Positions 42,542-51,734 of a DNA stretch of 64,000 bases are shown piece by piece. Made by a program: the position numbers and the translations under genes. Source of the stretch: Fluviicoccus sp. Its GTDB lineage: Bacteria; Pseudomonadota; Gammaproteobacteria; Pseudomonadales; Moraxellaceae. Location: NCBI RefSeq assembly GCF_030646115.1, contig NZ_JAUSMX010000012.1:1-64000 (forward strand). The letters are read 5' to 3'. The first letter of the stretch is position 1. The number at the start of each line of letters is the position of its first letter. The notes under the pieces are model-generated. The model was not told the DNA's origin and made no database searches. It saw only the letters and a program-made list of their open reading frames with translations.

Positions 42542-44884
42542 ATGTCCGCCAGCCGTATCCTCCAGCCCGCTTCGTTGCGCCGCGCCATGTCGTCCCGTCC
42601 TGCCGTGGTGCTGGGCGTCTCCGCTGCCTTGTTGTCGCCGTCAGTGCTGGCGGAAGAGGCGGCGGTCAGTCTGGACACCTTGCAGATTGAAGGCCGGGCC
42701 ATTGACACCAACCCTTACGCCCAGCCCGGCGCGCCTTACAAAGCGCGGGTGTCTGGCGACGCCCGCCATGCCGAGCCGCTGGCCGAGACGCCGCAGACGA
42801 TCAGCGTGCTGACCAAGACCCAGATTGAGGATTCCGGTCGTTCCGACCTGCGCGAGATCTTGCAGGCACAGCCCGGCATCACACTTGGCACAGGCGAAAA
42901 CGGCAATGCTTTCGGCGACCGCTACATCATCCGCGGCTATGAAGCCCGCAGCGACGTGTTCGTCGACGGCCTGCGCGACCCCGGCATGACCATCCGCGAG
43001 AGCTTTGCCAGCGAACAGGTGGAAATCTCCAAGGGCCCCAGCGCCACCTTTGCCGGTCGTGGCACCATCGGCGGCGCTGTGAACAGCGTCAGCAAGCAGG
43101 CCGGCACCGAGTACGATTTCACCAAGCTGCAGGCCGGGTTTGGCACCGACGACTACCGCCGTATTGAAATCGACGCCAACCACCGCCTCAGCGATACCGC
43201 CGCCTTCCGCGCCAACCTGCTGCAGGCTTACGAGCAGATTCCCGGCCGCGCCCCGGCCGACCGCGAGCGCACTGGCTACGCCTTTTCGTTGCTGCTGCAA
43301 CCGGTGGACAAGCTGGAGTTGCTGGCTGATGTCTATCACCTGAGCGCCCGCGACATGCCCGACCTCGGCACCTACATTGCGCCCAACGGCGGCCAGCCGC
43401 GCACGGATATTCCGGTCTATTTGCAGGATCAGGACTTCCTCAGCGCCGAGGTGGATGTGGCGACGCTGCGCGCCACGTACCGTTTTAATGACAATCTGCG
43501 TCTCAGCAACAGCCTGCGGCGCGGCAATTCCGAGAACGGCTATGTCACCACCGGCGCGCGCGGCGCGGTGCGTGGCTCCAACGACAGCGCGCCCGGCATC
43601 GACACCATCACTCTCAGTTCGCATAACGGCTGGCAGCAGGTGGACTATCTGGCCGACCAGCTCAACCTGTTCCTCGACACGACGCTGGCGGGCAAGCTGC
43701 ACAAGTTCATTTTCGGTGCGGAATACACCGACTCACAGGTGCTGAACGGCGTCTACACCGGCCTGACCGCCGCCAACAACGCCAATGCTAACTGCATCAC
43801 CGGCACGGGTACGACCAAGAATGCCTACTGCATCCTCGACGCCAACGGTAACGCCATCGGCAACATCGGTGGGCTGATGGGCCGCAGCCCCAGCAAGGGC
43901 GCATGGGATTCCGACTGGCGGATCAAGACGCTGTCGCTGTCGGTGATGGATACGGTGGAACTGAGCGACAAGCTGGAAGTGTTCAGTGGTGTGCGTCTGG
44001 ACCGCTTCGACTACCGCAACACGGTGCAGAACACCACGACGCTGGCGCAGACCACGTACGCCTACGAGGATGACTTGTGGAACTTCCACCTCGGTACGGT
44101 CTACCAACTGACGGATGAAGGCAACGTCTACCTGAACTGGAGCACGGCGTCCGAGATCAATGGCGGCGAGTCCGACCTGGGCGCGAACTGCGGCTACGGC
44201 GGCGTCTGCACCGTCAACGGCAATCCGGCGCTGGTGACCGAAAGCCGCCCGGAAAAGACCACCAATCTCGAACTGGGCACGAAATGGAACCTGTTCGACG
44301 AGAAGCTGCTGGCCACAGCCGACGTGTTCCGCATCACCAAGGACGATGTGATGGAAGGCCTGAGCGCCAACAGCTATGCCACCACCGGCACCCTCAACAG
44401 CGGCAAGAACCGGGTTCAGGGTATTGAGCTGGGCCTCAGCGGCAACCTGACCGACGAACTCAGCACCCAGTTCGGCGTGGCGGTGATGAAGTCGGAAGTG
44501 TTGAAGTCCGTCGCCGATCCGACCGGCGTCGGCCACACCCTCAGCAACTTCGCCGAGAACAGCCTGTTCCTGCAACTGCGCTACGCCTTCACCCCGGAAT
44601 TCGCCTTCGGCGGCACCGTCACCTACGCCAGCGAGCGGTATGCCGGTCAGCCCGACAGCGCCGCCGCCTGGAACGCCACGACCGGCGCCTATGCCTACGA
44701 AGTTCCGGCCTACACCGTGCTCGACCTGTTCGCCACCTATGCCTTCACCCCCAAGGCCAGCGTGCGCCTGAACGTGGCCAACGTCACCGATCAGGATTAC
44801 TACCTGGCCGCCTACCGCAGCGGTGCGTTCACCTACATCGGCGACGCCCGCAATGCCAACGTGACGCTGAGCTATGAATTCTAA
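42542..44884 (+). CDS. TonB-dependent siderophore receptor (Fiu/PiuA-like)
   Basis: A 780-residue outer-membrane beta-barrel receptor, likely for a catecholate-type siderophore. The signal peptide runs to about residue 37 (LLSPSVLA), the plug domain starts near residue 75 (ETPQTISVLTKTQIEDSGRSDLREIL) with NGNAFGDRYIIRGYEARSDVFVDGLRD and SFASEQVEISKGPSATFAGRGTIGG, and the barrel ends in aromatic F (TLSYEF). ATG 42542 has AGGAG 6 bases upstream. Linked to PiuC, as fiu-ybiX/piuA-piuC elsewhere. Its end overlaps the next gene by 11 bases. Confidence 0.9.
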   Translation: MSASRILQPASLRRAMSSRPAVVLGVSAALLSPSVLAEEAAVSLDTLQIEGRAIDTNPYAQPGAPYKARVSGDARHAEPLAETPQTISVLTKTQIEDSGRSDLREILQAQPGITLGTGENGNAFGDRYIIRGYEARSDVFVDGLRDPGMTIRESFASEQVEISKGPSATFAGRGTIGGAVNSVSKQAGTEYDFTKLQAGFGTDDYRRIEIDANHRLSDTAAFRANLLQAYEQIPGRAPADRERTGYAFSLLLQPVDKLELLADVYHLSARDMPDLGTYIAPNGGQPRTDIPVYLQDQDFLSAEVDVATLRATYRFNDNLRLSNSLRRGNSENGYVTTGARGAVRGSNDSAPGIDTITLSSHNGWQQVDYLADQLNLFLDTTLAGKLHKFIFGAEYTDSQVLNGVYTGLTAANNANANCITGTGTTKNAYCILDANGNAIGNIGGLMGRSPSKGAWDSDWRIKTLSLSVMDTVELSDKLEVFSGVRLDRFDYRNTVQNTTTLAQTTYAYEDDLWNFHLGTVYQLTDEGNVYLNWSTASEINGGESDLGANCGYGGVCTVNGNPALVTESRPEKTTNLELGTKWNLFDEKLLATADVFRITKDDVMEGLSANSYATTGTLNSGKNRVQGIELGLSGNLTDELSTQFGVAVMKSEVLKSVADPTGVGHTLSNFAENSLFLQLRYAFTPEFAFGGTVTYASERYAGQPDSAAAWNATTGAYAYEVPAYTVLDLFATYAFTPKASVRLNVANVTDQDYYLAAYRSGAFTYIGDARNANVTLSYEF

Positions 44885-45977
44885 GCCGCTGACCGCGCTG
44901 CCGCCGGAACTGCTGACGGCGGCCGATTACGAGCGACTCGCGCCGCAGTTCATGGAGGCAACGACGCTGGCCTGGATCAACGGCGGCAGCGGTGAGGAAG
45001 TTACCCTGCGTGATAACTTGGCGGCTTTCGCACGGCACCGGATCATGCCCCGGCTGCTGCGCGACTGCGGCGGCGGCTCGACGGCGCTCAGCCTGCTCGG
45101 CCGTCCGTTCCACCACCCGCTGCTGCTGGCGCCGGTTGCCTTCCAGCAGCTGGCGCACCCGGACGGTGAACTGGCGACCGCGCAGGCCGCCGCCGCGACC
45201 GACACCGGGCTGGTGCTGAGTACGCTGTCGTCGGTGACGCTGGAAGCCGTAGCGGCGGAAACAACGGCTGAGAAGTGGTTCCAGCTCTACTTCCAGCCGG
45301 ACCGTAACGCCACCGCCGATCTGGTACGGCGTGCAGAAGCGGCTGGCTACACCGCGCTGATGGTGACGCTGGACACGCCGGTGCAGCCGGTCAGCCAGAG
45401 GGCATTGCGCGCCGGGTTTGCCATGCCGACGGGTATTCGCGCCGCCAATCTGGCCGGTTACGCCGCGCCGCCGCGCCGCACGCTGACCACCGGGGACAGC
45501 CTGCTGTTTCAGGGCATGATGGCCGATGCGCCGGGCTGGAAGGATCTGGAGTGGCTGCTGGCCTTCACCCGCCTGCCGGTGCTGGTGAAGGGCGTGTCGC
45601 ATCCCGATGATGCCGTGCGCTTGCAGGCGCTGGGGGCGGCGGGGCTGGCGGTGTCGAACCACGGCGGGAGGGCGCTGGACGGCATGCCGGCCGCGCTCGA
45701 CCTGCTGCCCGCCATCCGGCAGGCGGTGGGGGCGGATTATCCGCTGCTGCTGGACGGCGGCATCCGATCCGGTCGCGACGCCTTCATCGCGCTGGCGCTG
45801 GGCGCGAATGCGGTGATGGTCGGCCGCCCGCAGCTGCATGCGCTGGCGGTGGCCGGGGCGCTGGGTGTGGCGCACTTGATGCGGCTGCTGCGTGAGGAAC
45901 TGGAGTTGTGCATGGCGCTGGCCGGGTGCGCGACGGTGTACAGTATCGGGCGGGAGGTGCTGTGGACACAGCGTTGA
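44874..45977 (+). CDS. FMN-dependent alpha-hydroxy acid oxidase-like protein
   Basis: A 367-residue TIM-barrel flavoenzyme of the lactate/glycolate oxidase family. The catalytic region is LAVSNHGGRALDG (His base and Arg), with VLVKGVSHPDDA upstream and DGGIRSGRDAFIALALGANAVMVGRP for the FMN phosphate. ATG 44874 lies inside the receptor gene (11-base overlap), so the two are translationally coupled. Such genes often follow Fiu/PiuA-like receptors; a role in handling hydroxycarboxylate ligands of iron is inference. Confidence 0.85.
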   Translation: MNSKPLTALPPELLTAADYERLAPQFMEATTLAWINGGSGEEVTLRDNLAAFARHRIMPRLLRDCGGGSTALSLLGRPFHHPLLLAPVAFQQLAHPDGELATAQAAAATDTGLVLSTLSSVTLEAVAAETTAEKWFQLYFQPDRNATADLVRRAEAAGYTALMVTLDTPVQPVSQRALRAGFAMPTGIRAANLAGYAAPPRRTLTTGDSLLFQGMMADAPGWKDLEWLLAFTRLPVLVKGVSHPDDAVRLQALGAAGLAVSNHGGRALDGMPAALDLLPAIRQAVGADYPLLLDGGIRSGRDAFIALALGANAVMVGRPQLHALAVAGALGVAHLMRLLREELELCMALAGCATVYSIGREVLWTQR

Positions 45978-45981
45978 TTTT

Positions 45982-46101
45982 CCCTCTCCCCCTGTGGGAG
46001 AGGGCTAGGGAGAGGGGCGCTGCGGTGGTCATGACATGCCGATGTTTTCGTGCCGCTTTCCGCACCCCTCTCCCCGACCCTCTCCCACAAGGGGAGAGGG
46101 G
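45982..46101. repeat. ~120-bp palindromic REP/MITE-like element, copy 1
   Basis: Ends CCCTCTCCCC (left) and GGGGAGAGGG (right); inner arms with TGTGGGAGAGGG and CCCTCTCCCACA pair, and TGCGG/CCGC follow. The whole unit is an imperfect inverted repeat with about 40-base arms. It fills the gap between the FMN oxidase and piuC genes. Two more copies are at 55807 and 56570. Confidence 0.85.
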
Positions 46102-46122
46102 GTTTCATTCAGGAGTATCATT

Positions 46123-46803
46123 ATGCTGACCATTCTCGAAAAAGTCCTTGACCCCACCACGGTCCGCCGCTTCCGCGAAGCCCTGGACCGCGCTGACTGG
46201 GAGGACGGCCTGCGCTCTGCCGGGTCGCTGGCCGGGCGGGTGAAACAGAACCGGCAATTGCCGGAGGATTCCGCGACCGCGCGGGAGCTGGGTCAGCACA
46301 TTTTGCGCGTGCTGGGGGGGCATCCGCTGTTCATGTCGGCGGCCTTGCCCGACCGCATCTACCCGCCGCGCTTCAACCTCTACAGCGGCGGCGGCCACTA
46401 CGGTGCTCACGTTGACAATGCCGTCATGCTGGTGGGACCGGAGCGGCGTGTGCTGCGTTCGGACCTCTCCGCCACCCTGTTCCTCTGCAACCCGGCCGAC
46501 TATGACGGCGGCGAGCTGACCATTGAAACCTCGTTCGGCGCACAGTCGGTGAAGCTGGCGGCGGGCGACATGGTGCTGTATCCATCCAGCAGCCTGCACC
46601 GGGTGACGCCGGTGACACGCGGCGCCCGTGTCTGCGCCTTCTTCTGGATTCAGAGCATGGTGCGTGATGACGGCGAACGCACGCTGCTGTTCGACCTCGA
46701 CCAGTCCATCCAGGCGCTGACCGCCGCCAACGCCGCGCCGGAAGCGCTGCTGCCGCTGACCGGCATTTACCACAACCTGCTTCGCCGCTGGGCGAACGTT
46801 TGA
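46123..46803 (+). CDS. piuC: Fe(II)/2-oxoglutarate-dependent dioxygenase PiuC (PKHD type)
   Basis: A 226-residue oxygenase. The iron ligands are in [11 protein letters not shown] (HxD) and SLHRVTPV (distal His), with the 2-oxoglutarate Arg in [10 protein letters not shown]. The pattern [15 protein letters not shown] is the PKHD-type signature. ATG 46123 follows AGGAG; a longer in-frame start runs back through the palindromic element. PiuC co-occurs with Fiu/PiuA siderophore receptors, matching the gene order here; its substrate is unsettled even in well-studied species. Confidence 0.95.
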   Translation: MLTILEKVLDPTTVRRFREALDRADWEDGLRSAGSLAGRVKQNRQLPEDSATARELGQHILRVLGGHPLFMSAALPDRIYPPRFNLYSGGGHYGAHVDNAVMLVGPERRVLRSDLSATLFLCNPADYDGGELTIETSFGAQSVKLAAGDMVLYPSSSLHRVTPVTRGARVCAFFWIQSMVRDDGERTLLFDLDQSIQALTAANAAPEALLPLTGIYHNLLRRWANV

Positions 46804-46821
46804 CCTTTCCGGAGAAAACCC

Positions 46822-47106
46822 ATGACCCGTTTCCTGACTGCCGCCATCCTGTTGCTGGCATCCGGCCTGGCCGCCGCCGCGGCTGACTGCCCGAAAGCCC
46901 CGCCGGAGAAATGGCTGCATGTGCTGGAGATGCAAAAGAAGATCGTCAACGAGTACGGCTTCGCCATCAAACGCTTCCAGACCGACGGCAACTGCTACGA
47001 AATTTACGGTTGGGGACTGAACGAGCGGAAGGACAAGTTTGTACAGGTCGAGGTTTACTTCAACCCGGTGACTGGTGCGATTGTGCGGAAAAATGTGCGG
47101 GACTGA
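46822..47106 (+). CDS. small secreted PepSY-like protein
   Basis: A 94-residue protein with signal peptide (residues 1-22, LAAAAA) and a PepSY-like remainder: WLHVLEMQKKIVNEYGFAIKRFQTDGNCYEIYGW...KFVQVEVYFNPVTGAIVRKN. It contains two cysteines in the mature part. Located 18 bases after piuC, so likely the last gene of the iron locus and a periplasmic partner in iron uptake. Name-level function unknown. Confidence 0.7.
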   Translation: MTRFLTAAILLLASGLAAAAADCPKAPPEKWLHVLEMQKKIVNEYGFAIKRFQTDGNCYEIYGWGLNERKDKFVQVEVYFNPVTGAIVRKNVRD

Positions 47107-47121
47107 GGCATGAAGACAGAG

Positions 47122-47172
47122 TGTCAGTCAGGCTGTCACCCGACTGACATGATTCTGTCATGCGGCAGTCAA
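47122..47172 (+). promoter_or_regulatory. tandem Pho-box-like repeats upstream of PAP2 phosphatase
   Basis: Five half-sites recur every 11 bases: TGTCAGT (47122), CTGTCAC (47133), CTGACAT (47144), CTGTCAT (47155), CAGTCAA (47166). PhoB binds CTGTCAT-like repeats spaced 11 bases, so this reads as at least two Pho boxes. A possible -10, CATTCT (47183-47188), starts 10 bases after the last repeat, the standard PhoB promoter spacing. Start codon at 47281. Confidence 0.65.
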
Positions 47173-47280
47173 CCCTCCGGCGCATTCTGGCTTGGATGAA
47201 AAACATTCAATCAATCCCAGGGTCGCCGGGCACTTTGTCCGCTCCGGCATGTTGGACCCTGTTGCCGGAGTACCAACCGT

Positions 47281-47817
47281 ATGAACAAGCTGAATCCGCC
47301 GTCACCGATCCGCGTTTTTGACTGGGACCTGGCCTGGTGCCTGCGCCTCAACCGTTATTCCGCCCACAGCGCCATCGCCGTTTTTTTCAAGCACATCAGC
47401 CGACTCGGCAACGGCCGTTTCTGGTACACGCTCATTGCGCTGATCGCCTTGTTTGAAGGTGCTTCGGCATGGCTTCCCCTGTTCCATATGCTATTGACTG
47501 CCGGGGCCGGGGTGCTGATCTACAAGGCGCTGAAGCTGCGTACGCTGCGGCCCCGGCCCTATCAGGTGCATCAGGCAGTGGTGCTGGGTGAGCGGCCGCT
47601 GGACCATTTCAGTTTTCCGTCCGGGCACACGCTGCACGCGGTGCTGTTCACCGTAATGCTGGGTTATCATTTCCCTGCGTTGCTGCCCTTGCTGCTGGTG
47701 TTTACGTCGCTGGTGGCGCTGTCGCGGATGGTGCTGGGGCTGCATTACCCGACGGATGTGCTGGCGGGAGCCTTTCTTGGCGGTGGTCTGGGGGTGATGG
47801 GGCTGTGGATTTTTTGA
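47281..47817 (+). CDS. PAP2-family membrane phosphatase
   Basis: A 178-residue inner-membrane lipid phosphatase with about five membrane segments and all three catalytic motifs: KLRTLRPRP (KX6RP), FPSGHTLH (PSGH) and SRMVLGLHYPTD (SRX5HX3D). Likely acts on phosphatidic acid, undecaprenyl pyrophosphate or similar. The Pho-box-like array upstream suggests induction by phosphate starvation. Confidence 0.85.
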   Translation: MNKLNPPSPIRVFDWDLAWCLRLNRYSAHSAIAVFFKHISRLGNGRFWYTLIALIALFEGASAWLPLFHMLLTAGAGVLIYKALKLRTLRPRPYQVHQAVVLGERPLDHFSFPSGHTLHAVLFTVMLGYHFPALLPLLLVFTSLVALSRMVLGLHYPTDVLAGAFLGGGLGVMGLWIF

Positions 47818-47895
47818 AGGGCGACGCAAGCCTTGATCGTGTGGTGGCTGCATAATCCAGAGGCGGTCGGGCTGCTTTCGCACTATGGAAATATC

Positions 47896-48984
47896 ATGAA
47901 TACGCTAACCAAGGTTATAGCGGGAGTGTTGCTGGTGGTCGGCCTGAGCGCCATTACCGGTAAAGGCAAACGGGGCGGTGAAAGCTGGGAAAAGCTGGAT
48001 GATCAGGCGCAGCAATTGGCTGAAAGCGGACAGTACGACCAGTCGCTGGCTATCAGTGAAAGGCAACTCAAGGTGGCCAGAGCCACTCTGGGGCCGAACG
48101 ATCCCGATTTGGTGACAAGCCTGAACAACATTGCCTTGCGGTATGAAGAGCATGGCGACAGCGTCAAGGCCGAGCCGCTTCTCAAGGAGGCGTTGGCGAT
48201 TGCGGAAAAGACGCCGTCGCTGCGAGAGTCGGAAAAGGCGACCATCATGGTCAATCTTGGCTCGTTGTACCGGAGCCGGGAGTGGTTCACCCAGGCCGAG
48301 CCGCTATTGAAAAACGCGCTGATGATTCGCGAGAAGGTGTTGGGGCCGGAGCATCTGGATGTCGCCCACAGCCTGAGCAATCTGGCAGGCCTGTACGTTG
48401 ATCAGGGTCGGGATGATCTGGCTGAACCATTGTACCAGAGGGCGCTGGTGATTCGGGAGAGGGATCCAAAACCTGCAGATCGGTTCACCAGCATCCTACT
48501 GGGCAACCTGGGTCAGATTTATGATCGTCAGGGGGACTATGAAAAAGCGGCGCCCTTGCTGCTGCGTGCGCTTTCCATTGCCGAAGGGGCGTTGCCTCCG
48601 GGCCATATTGATCTTGCCAGCTGTTTCGCCAATCTGGCTTCGCTTTACGGAAATATGGAAGAGTTGCCCAAGGCGGAAGCCATGTACAAGCGGGCGTTGG
48701 CCATTCAGGAGCGCGCCCGGGGTTCAAGTGTCGACATGGCGGTAACTTTGCACAACCTGGGTCTGATTTATGATGCCGAAGGGGAGTATCAGCAGGCTGA
48801 GATGTCCCTGAAGCGTTCGCTGAAGATGACGGAGCGGCTTCAGGGACTTCATCATCCGGATTTGATTGTGACGCTGGAAAGCCTGGTGACGGTGTATGGC
48901 AAAATGGGTCTTGAAAGCCAAGCCGAGAGAATGCAGGAGCGTTTGGAACGGATCAGCGCCAGGTTGGAGCGTGAACGGGGTTGA
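47896..48984 (+). CDS. tetratricopeptide-repeat protein (kinesin-light-chain type)
   Basis: A 362-residue protein with an N-terminal hydrophobic segment (residues about 4-20) that is probably a signal anchor, then six or seven consecutive 42-residue TPRs (EPLLKNALMIREKVLGPEHLDVAHSLSNLAGLY type). Likely a periplasmic or membrane-anchored scaffold for protein contacts. No partner can be assigned. It follows the PAP2 gene by 78 bases. Confidence 0.75.
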   Translation: MNTLTKVIAGVLLVVGLSAITGKGKRGGESWEKLDDQAQQLAESGQYDQSLAISERQLKVARATLGPNDPDLVTSLNNIALRYEEHGDSVKAEPLLKEALAIAEKTPSLRESEKATIMVNLGSLYRSREWFTQAEPLLKNALMIREKVLGPEHLDVAHSLSNLAGLYVDQGRDDLAEPLYQRALVIRERDPKPADRFTSILLGNLGQIYDRQGDYEKAAPLLLRALSIAEGALPPGHIDLASCFANLASLYGNMEELPKAEAMYKRALAIQERARGSSVDMAVTLHNLGLIYDAEGEYQQAEMSLKRSLKMTERLQGLHHPDLIVTLESLVTVYGKMGLESQAERMQERLERISARLERERG

Positions 48985-49008
48985 TCCAATGCGGGGCGGT
49001 CAAACGAA

Positions 49009-49893
49009 TCACCCGTACTTCGCCAGTTCCCTCCGGCAAACTTCCTCCACAAAATCCCGCATCGCCAGCACCCTGCGGCTGGCTTTCAGATCGCGGTGGT
49101 ACATCAGCCACAGCTCCTGCTGCGTGGGCAGTGCGGCGGTGTCCAGCCGCAGCAGCCGGTCATCGTTTTCCCCCATGAACGAGGGCAGCAGCGCGGCGCC
49201 CAGGCCGCTGCGCGCCGCCAGCAAATGCGCTTGCAGCGTATTGCTGCGGAACACCGGCGTCTGGCCGGGAAACAGCGTGTGCAGCCATTCCACCATCGGC
49301 AGTTTCACCCAGGCGGCGTCCCACGACACATGCGGCAGCCGCCGCCAGTCCCCGGCCCGCTCCAGCGCCTGCGGGGTGCAGTACAACTCAAAGCGGAAAG
49401 TCCCGGCGCAACGGGCAATGTAGTCCGGGGCGTGGTCGCGCTGCCGCGGGTCGGCAATGCGCAGCGCCAGATCGGCTTCGCGGCGGGAGAGGTCGGCGAG
49501 GTGGCGGTTGATCAGCAGTTCCACCCGCAGTTGCGGATGCTGCGTCATGAAGGCGGGCAGGTTCGGCACAATCAGGTAATGCGCAATCGATTCGAAGGTA
49601 GCCAGCTTCACTTCCCCGGCCAGCTCGTCCGTGGCCGCGCCATGCCGCTCCAGCGCCTGCATTGCCCGCTCCACTTCCGCCACATGTTCCAGGAAGGCGC
49701 TGCCGGTGTCGGTGAGCAGATAGCCGCGCTGCTGGCGCAGGAACAGCCGCACGCCCAGTGAGGCCTCCATGGCGTCGATATGCCGCGACACAGTGGAGGG
49801 GCTGGTGTTGAGGCTGGCGGCAGCCGGGGTGAGGCCGCCGCTGCGCGCGACGGCCAGAAAGTACTTGAGGTTGTTCCAGTCCGGGTGGGCCAT
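49009..49893 (-). CDS. LysR-family transcriptional regulator
   Basis: A 294-residue regulator: HTH in residues about 4-62 (NNLKYFLAVARSGGLTPAAASLNTSPSTVSRHIDAMEASLG), then an effector domain with AHYLIVPNLPAFMTQHPQLRVELL. It is divergent from the EamA transporter at 49990 with a 96-base shared intergenic region and probably controls it. A much longer frame upstream, opposite the transporter, is not coding. Confidence 0.85.
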   Translation of the reverse strand: MAHPDWNNLKYFLAVARSGGLTPAAASLNTSPSTVSRHIDAMEASLGVRLFLRQQRGYLLTDTGSAFLEHVAEVERAMQALERHGAATDELAGEVKLATFESIAHYLIVPNLPAFMTQHPQLRVELLINRHLADLSRREADLALRIADPRQRDHAPDYIARCAGTFRFELYCTPQALERAGDWRRLPHVSWDAAWVKLPMVEWLHTLFPGQTPVFRSNTLQAHLLAARSGLGAALLPSFMGENDDRLLRLDTAALPTQQELWLMYHRDLKASRRVLAMRDFVEEVCRRELAKYG

Positions 49894-49989
49894 AGCATTT
49901 TCTGAATATGGAAAATGGTTTGCCGGATGCTGGCATATCTTTGCGCCAATGGAAATGGATAATCCGAGTATGAAACTCGGAGATGCACC

Positions 49990-50913
49990 ATGAACCTGTC
50001 CCTGATCTGGCTCAAGCTGGGCCTGACCTCGTTCTTCTGGGCGCTGATGTTCTATCTCGGCCAGTATGCCGTGGCCTATATGTCGCCGGAATCGGTGAGC
50101 GGCTGGCGCTTCCTGCTGGCCGGGCTGGTGCTGTTGCCGCTGGTGGCGCTGCGCGAGGGCGTGGACTGGCCGGGCCTGCGCCGCAACGCTCGGCCGTTGC
50201 TGGTGATGGCGGTGGTGGGCATCGGTGGCTTCAACCTGGCGCTGTTTCACGGCCTGCGTTATTCCTCGCCGGTGAACGGGGCGCTGATCATGGCGCTGTG
50301 CCCGGCGCTGATTACAGTATTCGGCGCGCTGCTGACCGGCGAGCGCATCGACCGCCGCCAGCTGGCGGGGTTGGGTCTGGGCATTGCCGGGGTGCTGGCG
50401 GTGATCAGCGGCGGTTCGCTGTCGGTGCTGCTGGCGCTGTCCTTCCAGAAGGGCGACCTGTTCATCCTGCTGGCCGCAACCTGCTGGGCCATCTACTCGA
50501 CCTTGCCGAAGCGTTTCATCACCGGCCTGCCGCCGTTGCAGGTGACGGTGGGCACCGTGCCGCTGGGCGGCCTGCTGCTCAGCCTGTATGCCCAGGGCAC
50601 GCAGACCGACTTCCTGACGGCGCCGCCGTTGGGCGTGGTGGCCTCGGTGCTGGCGATGAGCCTGTTCGGGTCGGTGGTGGCATACCTGTGGTGGAACGAT
50701 GGCGTGCGTCAGGTGGGCGCGGCGCGGGCGGCGGTGTTCATGAATCTGGTGCCGATCTTCGCGGCGCTGATCGGCCTGGCGTTGGGGCGGCCGGTGGGCT
50801 GGTCGCAGGCGGCCGGGGCGGTGCTGGTGGTGGGCGGCGTCTGGCTGGCGACGCGGCCGCCGGAGGCGGCGCCAGCGTCCGTTCGTCCGGAGGCCTGCGG
50901 GCAAGGGGTCTGA
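49990..50913 (+). CDS. EamA/DMT-family transporter
   Basis: A 307-residue inner-membrane protein with ten hydrophobic segments in two EamA repeats (repeat 1 ending LRYSSPVNGALIMALCPALITVFGALLTGERI, repeat 2 ending GAARAAVFMNLVPIFAALIGLALG). Probably exports a metabolite or amino acid. Divergent LysR partner. It shares the fold, but no close sequence, with the transporter at 5504. Confidence 0.85.
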   Translation: MNLSLIWLKLGLTSFFWALMFYLGQYAVAYMSPESVSGWRFLLAGLVLLPLVALREGVDWPGLRRNARPLLVMAVVGIGGFNLALFHGLRYSSPVNGALIMALCPALITVFGALLTGERIDRRQLAGLGLGIAGVLAVISGGSLSVLLALSFQKGDLFILLAATCWAIYSTLPKRFITGLPPLQVTVGTVPLGGLLLSLYAQGTQTDFLTAPPLGVVASVLAMSLFGSVVAYLWWNDGVRQVGAARAAVFMNLVPIFAALIGLALGRPVGWSQAAGAVLVVGGVWLATRPPEAAPASVRPEACGQGV

Positions 50914-50960
50914 GCCGTTATTTTGTTGGCTGTGGAACATTCTTGATGAGGAGTTGAACC

Positions 50961-51734
50961 ATGTGGCATTTCACGGAACAAGGGCTGGGTCGTCCGCTGG
51001 TGTTGTTGCACGGCATCGGCATGTCCGGGGCGGCATGGCGGCCGGTGCTGGCGCGGCTGGCGGAGCAGCGGCGGGTGATTGCCTTTGACGTGGCGGGCTT
51101 TGGCCGCAGTCCGTTGTTGCCGCCGCAGGTGCCGCCGACCACGGTCAATCTGGCGCGGGCGCTGGGTGAGCAGTTGCGTGGCCTGGGGCTGGCGGAGCCG
51201 GTGGACATCGCCGGGAATTCGATGGGCGGCTGGATGGCGCTGGAGGCAGCGCGGCTGGGTCTGGCGCGGTCGGTGGTGGCAATCTCGCCCGCCGGGTTGT
51301 GGGTGAAGCCGCCAGCGCATGTGCGGCATGTGTTCTTCAACCTGCGGCGGGGAACGCGGTTGGCGCCGGGGTTGGTGAAGCTGATGTTGCAGGTGCCTGC
51401 CTTGCGTGAGGTTTTGATGGCGGTGCCGATGACTACCGGCAGTCATCGCATGCCCGCCGAGGAAGCCTTTGCGGCGGCGCAGGATTTTGTGCGCGCGCCG
51501 GGGTTTGAGGAGACGTTTGCACATGCCGACAGCTTTCGGGGCGGGCATGAAATTGCGGTGCCGGTGACGGTGGCGTTCGGCACCCATGACTGGCTGTTGA
51601 CGAAGTCGGCGCGGCGGCGGCAGGAGTTGCCGCCGCAGACGCGGTGGCTGGAGCCGCAGGGGTGGGGGCATGTGCCGATGTGGAAGGACCCGGAGGGGGT
51701 GGTAAGGGTTATTCTGGAGGGGACTACAGGTTAA
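50961..51734 (+). CDS. alpha/beta-fold hydrolase
   Basis: A 257-residue hydrolase with oxyanion loop VLLHGIGMSG, nucleophile Ser in GNSMGGWM, an acid in FGTHDWLL and the base in GWGHVPMW. No signal peptide or lid extension. Substrate not inferable. Its end overlaps the convergent GNAT gene by 11 bases. Confidence 0.8.
   Translation: MWHFTEQGLGRPLVLLHGIGMSGAAWRPVLARLAEQRRVIAFDVAGFGRSPLLPPQVPPTTVNLARALGEQLRGLGLAEPVDIAGNSMGGWMALEAARLGLARSVVAISPAGLWVKPPAHVRHVFFNLRRGTRLAPGLVKLMLQVPALREVLMAVPMTTGSHRMPAEEAFAAAQDFVRAPGFEETFAHADSFRGGHEIAVPVTVAFGTHDWLLTKSARRRQELPPQTRWLEPQGWGHVPMWKDPEGVVRVILEGTTG

Noticed and set aside
45982-46101. CRISPR-like repeat array
   Set aside because: Only three dispersed palindromic units exist; there are no regularly spaced repeats with unique spacers.
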